NCBI GenBank assembly: GCA_002280485.1
Contig: NCED01000011.1
Location: forward strand, 1 to 10,062
Source: Caulobacterales bacterium 32-69-10
GTDB lineage: Bacteria > Pseudomonadota > Alphaproteobacteria > Caulobacterales > Caulobacteraceae
Reading direction: 5' to 3'
Length of the DNA stretch: 10,062 nt
A model generated the notes under the pieces. The model did no database searches. It was not told the origin of the DNA and saw only the letters and a list, made by a program, of their open reading frames with translations. Made by a program: the position numbers and the translations under genes. Below, piece by piece: positions 1-5,797 of this stretch (within the stretch, counting starts at the first letter, position 1; each line of letters begins with the position of its first letter).

Positions 1-1
1 T

Positions 2-193
2 AAAGCCATGACCGGGCAGGGCGAAATGACCATCCGCGAGATCGCGCGGCGCGTTGACCGCGACGTGAAGGCCGTGCATGGGGACGTGCAGGCGCTGCTG
101 GTTGGGGGCGTGCTTGATCGCGCCGACAGCGGGCGCGTGATCTTTCCCTATGATGCGGTGCATGTGGACTTCACCCTAAGCAAGGCGGCTTGA
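2..193 (+). CDS. C-terminal part of a small winged-helix transcriptional regulator (HVO_A0114-like; possible antitoxin)
   Basis: The reading frame is open from the window's left edge to the TGA at 191-193, so the 5' end lies outside; the ATG at 8 is probably internal. The visible 63 residues contain a helix-turn-helix pattern: MTIREIARRV, then DRDVKAVHGDVQALL as the likely recognition helix, then a GVLDRADSGRVIFPYDAVHVDF wing and tail. This matches, from memory, the end of the predicted regulators of the HVO_A0114/COG4190 type. Members of that group are often the DNA-binding partner of a small toxin-like protein (TumE family), usually encoded just upstream, so a TumA-like antitoxin is possible; the partner gene would be outside the window. 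The HTH assignment is fairly secure, the antitoxin role is inference. Nothing downstream appears to form an operon with it. Confidence 0.75.
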   Translation, partial: KAMTGQGEMTIREIARRVDRDVKAVHGDVQALLVGGVLDRADSGRVIFPYDAVHVDFTLSKAA

Positions 194-217
194 TGGCCAG
201 CGAACCGCGAAATGCGC

Positions 218-237
218 TTCACAGATCATTCACAGAT
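218..237. repeat. Tandem pair of 9-bp direct repeats, 11-bp period
   Basis: TTCACAGAT occurs at 218-226 and again at 229-237. The start-to-start spacing of 11 bp is about one helical turn, so both copies face the same side of the DNA. They lie just upstream of a T-run and the AT-rich promoter-like patch. A regulator binding site is possible, but chance repetition in an AT-rich stretch is not excluded. Confidence 0.4.
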
Positions 238-266
238 TTTTTTCGGCGAAATTATCCGAATAAAAT
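238..266 (+). promoter_or_regulatory. Candidate promoter in the AT-rich patch upstream of argC
   Basis: Around 225-275 the composition turns sharply AT-rich compared with the GC-rich surroundings. TAAAAT at 261-266 matches five of six positions of a TATAAT -10 box. Only a T-run (238-243) occupies the -35 position, so the -35 element is poor. Transcription would begin near 271-275. Inferred from sequence only. Confidence 0.3.
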
Positions 267-270
267 CATT

Positions 271-365
271 ATGTTAGAGAGCCTCCAGTTCTCGAAGCGC
301 TAAACCGCGCGGACAGCGATGTTCGGCCAGGGGCGCTTCGGGAAACCGGAGCGCCCTTTGCTTTT
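271..365 (+). promoter_or_regulatory. Candidate attenuator-like leader upstream of argC, or a small RNA gene
   Basis: A 10-codon ORF (MLESLQFSKR, ATG 271, TAA 301-303) has no Shine-Dalgarno but could be leaderless if transcription starts at about 271. Its last bases (289-301) can pair with 332-344 over 13 positions, including two G-U pairs. This competes directly with the terminator hairpin, whose 5' arm is 331-341. The arrangement of promoter, short ORF, antiterminator and terminator ahead of a biosynthetic gene resembles transcription attenuation. Against this, the ORF has a single arginine codon (CGC, the last sense codon) and no ribosome-binding site. An independent small RNA ending at the terminator is an equally good reading. 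No known riboswitch class was recognised. Confidence 0.3.
331..365 (+). terminator. Rho-independent terminator
   Basis: An 11-bp stem (331-341 with 346-356, one G-U pair) encloses a GAAA tetraloop and is followed by TTTGCTTTT (357-365). This is the only hairpin in the window with a convincing T-tract. It lies 138 bp after the stop of the upstream regulator and 150 bp before argC, so it ends either a small RNA or leader transcript, or readthrough from the regulator gene. Confidence 0.7.
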
Positions 366-382
366 GGGAATTGCACAACCCA

Positions 383-505
383 CCTGCGTCCTTCGAGACG
401 CCCGAGTTCCTCGGGCTCCTCAGGATGACGCAGATAGGCAGATTGCACTGAAGTTCGTCATGCTGAGGAGCGCGAGCGGAGCTTGCGCGTCTCGAAGCAC
501 GCAGG
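383..505. repeat. 123-bp imperfect palindrome (REP/MITE-like dispersed element)
   Basis: Outer arms 383-401 and 487-505 are complementary at 18 of 19 positions. Inner arms 415-430 and 456-471 are complementary at 15 of 16. Between them lie a variable GC-rich segment on each side and a 25-nt centre. The sequences CTTCGAGACGC and CTCCTCAGGATGAC are, from memory, typical of an abundant intergenic palindrome family in alphaproteobacteria; only this one copy is present here. The right arm enters the argC Shine-Dalgarno. No transposase is encoded, so it is non-autonomous. Confidence 0.8.
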
Positions 506-514
506 AGGCCAGAC

Positions 515-1459
515 ATGCCCACGGTGTTCATCGACGGCGAGGCCGGCACGACCGGGCTGCAGATTCGCGAGCGGCTTGAGGGCCGCGCCGACGTCCAGCT
601 GGTCTCCATCGACCCGGCCCGGCGCAAGGACCCGGCGGCGCGCGCCGAGCTGCTCAACGGGGTCGACGCGGTGATCCTTTGCCTGCCCGACGACGCGGCC
701 AGAGAAGCGGTGGGCATGATCGAAAATCCCATGGTGCGGGTGATCGACGCCTCGACCGCCTATCGCACCGCGCCGGGCTGGACCTATGGCTTTGCGGAGA
801 TGACGCCGGGCCAGCGCCAGGCCATCTCCAGCGCCAAGCGGGTGTCCAATCCCGGCTGCTATCCCACCGGCGCCGTGGCCCTTATCCGGCCGCTGGTCGC
901 GGCGGGCCTCGTGCCGGCGTCCTGGCCTGTGACCGTCAATGCGGTCTCCGGCTACTCCGGCGGCGGCAAGTCGATGATCGCCGAGTTCGAGGACGCCGGC
1001 GCGCCGGGCCACACCGACGACGTGGTGCGCATCTACGCCACCGGCCTGACCCACAAGCACGTGCCCGAGATCCAGGCCCACGGCCTGCTCGACGGCCGGC
1101 CGATCTTCGCGCCCATGGTCGGGCGCTACTACAAGGGCATGCTGGTCGAGATCCCGCTGCAGCTATGGGCCATGCCGCGCCGGCCGACCCTGGCCGCCCT
1201 GCAGCAGGTGCTGGCCGAGGCCTATGACGGCGAACGCTTCGTCGAGGTCGCCTCGCTCGAGGAGGCCGCGGCCACGACGGGGCTCGACCCGGAAGGCCTG
1301 AACGGAACCAACCGCCTCAAGCTCTTCGTCTTCGGCAGCGAGGCGCACGGCCAGGCCCGCCTCGTCGCCCTGCTGGACAACCTCGGCAAGGGCGCCTCGG
1401 GCGCGGCGGTCCAGAACCTCAACCTGATGCTGGGATTGAGGGAAGACGCGGGCTTGTAG
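515..1459 (+). CDS. argC: N-acetyl-gamma-glutamyl-phosphate reductase (type 2 ArgC)
   Basis: ArgC reduces N-acetyl-glutamyl-5-phosphate to N-acetylglutamate 5-semialdehyde with NADPH, the third step of cytosolic arginine (ornithine) synthesis. The protein is 314 residues, the short type-2 form. The N-terminus carries a Rossmann motif (GEAGTTG, residues 8-14). The catalytic cysteine is Cys115 in [10 protein letters not shown]. Other family signatures are SGYSGGGK (145-152), HKHVPEI (180-186, holding the catalytic His) and [11 protein letters not shown] (291-301). The ATG at 515 is fixed by a strong AGGAGG at 503-508 with 6-nt spacing and by the family N-terminus [14 protein letters not shown]. 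The first half of that Shine-Dalgarno lies in the arm of the upstream palindrome. No other arg gene is adjacent. A composite palindrome starts directly after the TAG stop. Confidence 0.96.
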   Translation: MPTVFIDGEAGTTGLQIRERLEGRADVQLVSIDPARRKDPAARAELLNGVDAVILCLPDDAAREAVGMIENPMVRVIDASTAYRTAPGWTYGFAEMTPGQRQAISSAKRVSNPGCYPTGAVALIRPLVAAGLVPASWPVTVNAVSGYSGGGKSMIAEFEDAGAPGHTDDVVRIYATGLTHKHVPEIQAHGLLDGRPIFAPMVGRYYKGMLVEIPLQLWAMPRRPTLAALQQVLAEAYDGERFVEVASLEEAAATTGLDPEGLNGTNRLKLFVFGSEAHGQARLVALLDNLGKGASGAAVQNLNLMLGLREDAGL

Positions 1460-1607
1460 CCTTCTCCCCTTCAAGGGGAGAAGGTGGCCCGGAGGGCCGG
1501 ATGAGGGGTCGTTCAGAACCTGGCGCCCCGCTTCACCCGTCCGCCACATCCGGAGCCGCCCCCTCATCCGTCGGCTCCGCCGACACCTTCTCCCCGAGGG
1601 GAGAAGG
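1460..1607. repeat. Composite inverted palindromic repeat, copy 1 (downstream of argC)
   Basis: Two modules face each other. The left one (1460-1506) has a perfect hairpin, CCTTCTCCCC / GGGGAGAAGG (1460-1469 with 1475-1484), then a small GGCCC/GGGCC hairpin and GGATGAGGGG. The right one (about 1560-1607) is the same order reversed, with CTCATCC, a CGGC hairpin and CTTCTCCCC/GGGGAGAAG. The spacer of about 50 nt also resembles that of the copy at 9798-9943; 24 bases (1495-1518 and 9831-9854) are identical. The left edge abuts the argC stop codon, and the right half is translated as the end of the DUF559 gene. There is no T-tract, so intrinsic termination is doubtful. Confidence 0.88.
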
Positions 1608-1943
1608 GCAGGCGGCCCTTATCCGGGCGAGCACGCGGTGATCGTACTGTTCCAATTCCGAGTTCCGGAACCGTAGCACGGTGAAGCCCTGCTCGCGCAG
1701 CCATGCATCGCGGATCGCCTGACGGTCCAAATCGTAGAATGGCGCGTCGTGGATTCCGCCGTCGAGCTCGACCACGAGGCGCGCCGACTTGCAAAGGAAG
1801 TCCACGACGTAGGGTCCGAGTGGAACCTGCCGCCGGAACTTGAGGTCCTCGAGCCCCCGCCCGCGCACAATCCGCCACAGCATCGCCTCGGCGCGCGTCA
1901 TCTCCCGGCGGAGACGACGCGCCTTCGGCGTTCGTAGATCCAA
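1533..1943 (-). CDS. DUF559 domain protein (Vsr/PD-(D/E)xK endonuclease-like)
   Basis: A 136-residue protein of the DUF559 group, small single-domain proteins related to very-short-patch-repair endonucleases; biological role unknown. Visible features are an N-terminal helical RRLRREMTRAEAMLWRIVR segment (10-27), FRRQVPLGPYVVDF (37-49) with Asp48, the strand LVVELDGGIHD (57-66) with a Glu59-x-Asp61 pair, and GFTVLRFRNSE (86-96). Asp48 and Glu59/Asp61 are likely metal-binding positions. The start is TTG at 1943; the first internal ATG (codon 15) would lose conserved residues. It lies 2 nt after the stop of the upstream hydrolase gene, so translation may be coupled. Residues 113-136 are encoded wholly inside the composite palindromic repeat and are not part of the fold, which suggests the original stop was lost or replaced. 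Confidence 0.85.
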   Translation of the reverse strand: MDLRTPKARRLRREMTRAEAMLWRIVRGRGLEDLKFRRQVPLGPYVVDFLCKSARLVVELDGGIHDAPFYDLDRQAIRDAWLREQGFTVLRFRNSELEQYDHRVLARIRAACPSPLGEKVSAEPTDEGAAPDVADG

Positions 1944-1945
1944 CC

Positions 1946-3400
1946 CTACCGCATCCCCAGCGACGCCCGGATGTCCTGCAGGGTCGCCAGCCGGTCAGGG
2001 TTGAGCGAGTGGATCGAGACGATCCGCTGCGGGTCCAGCTCCAGCCGCTCGATGTTGGCCAGGAACACCTGGGTTCCGGTCACCGGCGGGTTCGGCACGG
2101 GGGCCGAGGCTGGGGGCAGGTTGAACATGTCGGCGTAGATCAGGATCTTCTCCTTGGGCAGCCATCCGACGACCAGGCCGTCGGCGTGGGGCAGGCCCTT
2201 GATCACGTGCAGCTCCAGCGTCCGCGTGGCGTCCTGGAACACCCGCTTGTCGCCGACGAAGCCCTCGACCACCGGCCGCTTGCCGGAGGTGGCGATGGAG
2301 TCGGGCGCCAGGGTGCGCGGCGCGCCGAGCGCCCGGTCGAAGAAGGCCTTGTTGACCTGGGGCGTTACGATGGTGATGCCCTCGCCCACCACGGCGGGCA
2401 GGCCGCTGGTGTGGTCGAAGTGGTGGTGGGTGATCGCCCCGAACCGGATCGGCTTGCCGGGAATGACCTTCTTGGTCTCGGCGATGATCGCCTTGGCGCG
2501 GGTCTCGTTCTGCGGGCCGGGCTCCATGAGCACGACGTAGTTGGCGAACTCGACCGCCACGGCGTTATAGGCGCCGTTGATGCGCCACACCCCGTCGGCC
2601 AGCTTCTCGGAGCTCGGGCCCTGGTAGGCCGGCGGCGGGCCGGGCGGATTGCCGGAGGGCGGGGCGGTCAGTTCGGCGATATTGGCCGGATTGGCCACGA
2701 TGCCCAGGGTCTGGGCCTCGAAGGTCGGGTGGCCGTCGCGTTTTTCGACGAAGGTGGTCGGGTACTTGATCCCGTTGGCGTCACGATAGTCGGTGTAGAG
2801 CCGCTCGACCCGAAGGTCGCCGAACACCGGGTTCTCGACCCAGGTGTCCACCCGTTCGACCAGATTGCCCGGCCCGATATAGCCGACCACCCGGTAGGGG
2901 CGGCCGGAGGGCGACTTCTGCGGCGTCATCCAGGTGACGACCCGCATCTGCCGTCCGCCGACCGTCTGGGTCTGGACGGTGGCGTTGTTGGCCGCCGCGC
3001 CCTTGAGGAAGCCCCAGGGCGTGGTCCAGATCTCCATCTGCTGGGCCCAGGCGGCGTTGGCAGGCCCGACCGCCTGGTTGAAATCGCCGCGCACCGCCAC
3101 GCCGCCCTGGACGGGAATGGCCCAGGTCACCGCGGTCGCCCGGGTGGCCGGGCGGGCGAAGTCGATGGCCCGCCGGTAGTCGTTGAGGTTGTTCTTCGGC
3201 CACGGGCCGCCGGCGCGGTTCGACTGGCCGAGGTTGTAGTTGGCGCCGACGCCGTAAAGCTGGATGCCGTTCAACCCGTCGGCGCCCATGGCCTTGGAGG
3301 CGGCCGCGACCACGGCTCGGGCGGACGGCGCCGGTGCGGCCTGCGCGGCGGAGGCTCCTACGAACGCAGCGACAGTTATGGCGATGGCTGACCGACGCAT
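1946..3400 (-). CDS. Secreted metallo-beta-lactamase-fold hydrolase
   Basis: A 484-residue protein with a signal peptide (about 1-21; basic MRR, hydrophobic core, likely cleavage after AQA), so probably periplasmic. Residues about 25-245 form an N-terminal region not recognised by name, with the look of a beta-rich lipoprotein-carrier-like domain. A proline-rich linker follows (247-259), then a metallo-beta-lactamase domain (about 265-484). The zinc ligands are all present: HHHFDH (325-330), His405 (LPHADG), Asp424 (IYADMF) and His464 (SIHS). An active metal-dependent hydrolase is therefore likely; the substrate cannot be told. The ATG at 3400 follows GGGAGG with suitable spacing. The open frame continues upstream to 5029, but that part is an out-of-frame reading of phaC. 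It lies 80 bp downstream of phaC, same strand, and could be cotranscribed with it. Confidence 0.9.
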   Translation of the reverse strand: MRRSAIAITVAAFVGASAAQAAPAPSARAVVAAASKAMGADGLNGIQLYGVGANYNLGQSNRAGGPWPKNNLNDYRRAIDFARPATRATAVTWAIPVQGGVAVRGDFNQAVGPANAAWAQQMEIWTTPWGFLKGAAANNATVQTQTVGGRQMRVVTWMTPQKSPSGRPYRVVGYIGPGNLVERVDTWVENPVFGDLRVERLYTDYRDANGIKYPTTFVEKRDGHPTFEAQTLGIVANPANIAELTAPPSGNPPGPPPAYQGPSSEKLADGVWRINGAYNAVAVEFANYVVLMEPGPQNETRAKAIIAETKKVIPGKPIRFGAITHHHFDHTSGLPAVVGEGITIVTPQVNKAFFDRALGAPRTLAPDSIATSGKRPVVEGFVGDKRVFQDATRTLELHVIKGLPHADGLVVGWLPKEKILIYADMFNLPPASAPVPNPPVTGTQVFLANIERLELDPQRIVSIHSLNPDRLATLQDIRASLGMR

Positions 3401-3432
3401 GGAACCCCTCCCGGTGGTTATGTTGAGGCCAC

Positions 3433-3459
3433 GGGATACGCGGGGAAGGAGAGTGTCAA
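3433..3459 (-). promoter_or_regulatory. Candidate promoter for the metallo-hydrolase gene
   Basis: Read on the minus strand, the 80-bp gap after phaC holds a perfect TTGACA (3459-3454) and, 15 bp on, TATCCC (3438-3433) as a weak -10. This would allow the hydrolase gene to be transcribed apart from phaC. The -35 is convincing by sequence, the -10 is not. Confidence 0.3.
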
Positions 3460-3480
3460 GCAAGCTTCGCCGCGGCCCCC

Positions 3481-5721
3481 TCAGGCCGCGTCGGAACGGA
3501 CCTTCACATAACGCCCCGGCGCGTCCTCGATGGCCTTGAGCGCGCCCTTCGCCGGGTCGCGGGCGGGGATCAGCTTGCCGGAGTATTCGGCCAGCCAGTC
3601 GGCCCAGTGCGGCCACCACGACCCGGGCTGCTCCTTGGCGCCGCCCAGCCAGTCCTCGACCGTGGCCGGCAGGGCGCCGTTGATCCAGTGCTGGTACTTG
3701 TTGGCGCCCGGGTGGTTGATCACCCCCGCGATGTGGCCCGAGCCGGCCAGGGTGTAGGTCACCGGCCCCCCGAACAGCTTGGCCGAGCGATAGACCGAGC
3801 GCATCGGCGCGATGTGGTCCTCGCGGCTGGACTGAACATACAGCGGCGTTTTCACCGCCTTGAGGTCCAGCTTGACGCCGCCGATCTCCAGCTCGCCCTT
3901 GGCCAGCCGGTTCGACTTGTAGAACTCGCGCAGGTAGCTGAGGTGCAGGGTCTTGGGCATCCGCGTCTGGTCGGCGTTCCAGAACAGCAGGTCGAAGGCC
4001 GCCGGCTCCTTGCCCATCAGGTAGTTGGAGACGAAGAACGACCAGATCAGGTCGTTGGCCCGCAGGGCATTGAAGGTGTCGGCCATGACCGCGCCCGGCA
4101 GGACGCCGCCGGCCGCGTCCATCCGCGCCTCCAGCTCGCTCAGCCACTCCTCGTTGGTGAAGATGAGCAGGTCGCCCGCCTCGGAGAAGTCGGACTGGGC
4201 GGCGAAGAAGGTCGCCGAGGCGATGCGCCTGTCCTTCTTGGCCGCCATGTGGGCCAGGGTCACCGACAGCAGGGTGCCGCCGATGCAGTAGCCGACGGCG
4301 TTGACCTGCTTGGCGCCGGTCTGGCGCAGCACCGCGTCCACAGCGGCGTAGGCGCCGTCGGTCATATAGTCTTCGAGGGTCTTGCCGGCCAAGGCGGCGT
4401 CCGGATTGACCCAGGAGGTGACGAAGACGGTGAAGCCCTGGCTGGTCAGCCAGCGGATCATCGAGTTCTCGGGGCGCAGGTCGAGGATGTAGTACTTGTT
4501 GATCCACGGCGGGAAGATCAGCAGCGGGACCTCGAACACCTGATCGGTCGAGGGAGAGAACTGCAGCAGCTGGAACAGCTCGTTCTCGAACACCACCTTG
4601 CCCGGGGCGGTGGCGACGTTCTCGCCCACCTTGAACCTCTGGGCGTCGGCCTGGGTGATCGACAGCTTGCCGCCGCCGCGCTCCAGGTCGGCGGCGAAGC
4701 GCTCGGCCCCCTTGACCAGGCTCTCGCCCTGGCTGCGGATCGCCTCCCGCAAGGCGGCCGGGTTGGAGATCAGGAAGTTGGTCGGCGAGAAGGCGTCGGT
4801 CAGCAGCTTGGTGAAGAACTCGACCCGCCGCTTGGTCAGGGGATCGACGCCCTCGACGCTGGCCACCAGGTCGTTCAGCCAGTTGGCGGTGAGCAGGTAC
4901 GACTGCTTCATCACCTCGAAGACCGGGTTCTCCTTCCAGTCGGGATCGTTGAAGCGCCGGTCGCCGCGGGCCGGCTCGACGACGGGATCGACCGCTTCGC
5001 CGGCCATGCGCCGCGAGGCCTGGCCCCACAGCTCCATGTAGCTGGAGAACAGCGCCCCTTGCGCCTTGATCAGCTTGTCGGGGTTGGCGGCCAGGCTGCC
5101 CATCACCTCCTGTAGGGCGGGGCCCACCTTGAACGGGTCGGGCGACAAGGCCGCCGGCCGGTCGGCGTGGCGCAGGGCGGCCTCGGCCACCGCGCCCTGG
5201 GCCGTCATCGCCGCCCGGGCCAGGTTCAGCGACAGCCGCTCCAGCGCCTCGCGCTGCTCAGGCGCGAGGAACGCCGTCGGGTCGAAGGGTGGAGAAGGGG
5301 AGGGGGCCGATTCGGATTGGGGCGGGGCCGCTTCTTTCCCTCCCCCTGGAGGGGAGGGCGACTCGGCGGAGCCGAGCGGGGCGGGGGGCGCTTTCGGCTT
5401 GGTCTTCGATTTGGGCGGCGGCGCACTTGCCCCCTCCGGCTGCTTCGCAGCCACCTCCCCCACATTCGTGGGGGAGACGACCTTCGCTTTTCGGCTCCCC
5501 CGCTTGGCGGGGGAGCTGTCAGGCGTAGCCTGACTGAGGGGGGGAGTAGGCGCCGCCTTGCGCTTGGCCTTCGCCTTGAGCGGGGCCGAAATCACCTCGG
5601 CTGCGGCCTCCACGGCCGTCTCGGGCGCGTCGGTCTTCGCCTTGCGGTCGCGGGCGCGTTTGCTCCAGTCGGGCTTGCCGATCTTGGCGCTTCGCCCCCG
5701 TCCGCCAGCCTTCAACGCCAT
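3481..5721 (-). CDS. phaC: Class I poly(3-hydroxyalkanoate) synthase with long N-terminal extension
   Basis: PhaC polymerises (R)-3-hydroxyacyl-CoA, typically 3-hydroxybutyryl-CoA, into PHA storage polyester on the granule surface. The 746-residue protein has the PhaC N-terminal region (about 250-400, with DPDWKENPVFEVMKQSYLL at 259-277) and an alpha/beta-hydrolase catalytic domain. The catalytic triad is Cys479 in the lipase-like box GYCIGG, Asp635 in SREDH and His663 in GSGHIAG. The Cys-Asp and Asp-His distances (156 and 28) are close to those of the Cupriavidus necator enzyme (319/480/508). No PhaE or PhaR is encoded nearby, fitting class I. The ATG at 5721 has GGGAG upstream. Compared with the roughly 590-residue class I enzymes there are about 150 extra N-terminal residues, rich in Lys, Ala and Pro and surely disordered; much of this tail is encoded by palindromic repeats (5338-5544). 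Confidence 0.95.
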   Translation of the reverse strand: MALKAGGRGRSAKIGKPDWSKRARDRKAKTDAPETAVEAAAEVISAPLKAKAKRKAAPTPPLSQATPDSSPAKRGSRKAKVVSPTNVGEVAAKQPEGASAPPPKSKTKPKAPPAPLGSAESPSPPGGGKEAAPPQSESAPSPSPPFDPTAFLAPEQREALERLSLNLARAAMTAQGAVAEAALRHADRPAALSPDPFKVGPALQEVMGSLAANPDKLIKAQGALFSSYMELWGQASRRMAGEAVDPVVEPARGDRRFNDPDWKENPVFEVMKQSYLLTANWLNDLVASVEGVDPLTKRRVEFFTKLLTDAFSPTNFLISNPAALREAIRSQGESLVKGAERFAADLERGGGKLSITQADAQRFKVGENVATAPGKVVFENELFQLLQFSPSTDQVFEVPLLIFPPWINKYYILDLRPENSMIRWLTSQGFTVFVTSWVNPDAALAGKTLEDYMTDGAYAAVDAVLRQTGAKQVNAVGYCIGGTLLSVTLAHMAAKKDRRIASATFFAAQSDFSEAGDLLIFTNEEWLSELEARMDAAGGVLPGAVMADTFNALRANDLIWSFFVSNYLMGKEPAAFDLLFWNADQTRMPKTLHLSYLREFYKSNRLAKGELEIGGVKLDLKAVKTPLYVQSSREDHIAPMRSVYRSAKLFGGPVTYTLAGSGHIAGVINHPGANKYQHWINGALPATVEDWLGGAKEQPGSWWPHWADWLAEYSGKLIPARDPAKGALKAIEDAPGRYVKVRSDAA
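5338..5387. repeat. Palindromic module inside phaC (translated in frame)
   Basis: A perfect hairpin CCCTCCCC/GGGGAGGG (5338-5345 with 5351-5358) is followed by a second, CTCGGC-GGA-GCCGAG (5362-5376), and a G-rich tail. This is the same two-hairpin plan as the intergenic modules. On the minus strand it encodes about residues 112-128 of PhaC (Pro/Ser/Gly-rich). The module boundary on the G-rich side is approximate. Confidence 0.7.
5430..5476. repeat. Palindromic module inside phaC (translated in frame)
   Basis: CCCCCTCC leads into hairpin GGCTGC-TTC-GCAGCC (5438-5452), then a perfect 9-bp hairpin CTCCCCCAC-ATTC-GTGGGGGAG (5455-5476). It encodes about residues 82-98 of PhaC. It has the same architecture as the next module (5495-5544) in the opposite orientation, the two being separated by 18 bp. 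Confidence 0.78.
5495..5544. repeat. Palindromic module inside phaC (translated in frame, inverted)
   Basis: A perfect 9-bp hairpin CTCCCCCGC-TTG-GCGGGGGAG (5495-5515) is followed by a perfect 7-bp hairpin GTCAGGC-GTA-GCCTGAC (5518-5534) and TGAGGGGGG. Read in reverse complement it has the same order as 5430-5476. It encodes about residues 60-76 of PhaC. One of the other minus-strand frames through it contains a TGA, so insertion was tolerated only in a suitable frame. Confidence 0.78.
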
Positions 5722-5733
5722 TGATCAGCTCCC

Positions 5734-5747
5734 GCCGTGCGCACGGC
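5734..5747. promoter_or_regulatory. 14-bp perfect palindrome between phaC and the divergent lipoprotein gene
   Basis: GCCGTGCGCACGGC is a perfect inverted repeat without a spacer in the 76-bp divergent intergenic region, 12 bp upstream of the phaC start. It could be an operator for a dimeric regulator of phaC and/or the operon beginning at 5798. It is short and GC-only at the ends, so chance is possible in this genome. Confidence 0.35.
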
Positions 5748-5797
5748 CTTTCTTCCGAACCGATCATCGCATAAGACCGGGCATAGGAGAGACGGTT

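Noticed and set aside
3401..5029. Open minus-strand frame continuous with the metallo-hydrolase, giving an apparent 1027-residue protein
   Set aside because: The upstream part is phaC read out of frame, Arg/Gly-rich and without motifs. The signal peptide and Shine-Dalgarno at the ATG at 3400 fix the real start.
2009..5115. Long plus-strand open frames (2009-3391 and 3607-5115) opposite the hydrolase and phaC
   Set aside because: They are antisense shadows caused by GC-rich third positions: low-complexity composition, no motifs, and both opposite strands carry proteins with intact catalytic residues.
5338..5544. CRISPR array in the repeat-rich part of phaC
   Set aside because: Units are palindromic, differ from one another, alternate in orientation and lie within an open coding frame; there are no regular spacers.
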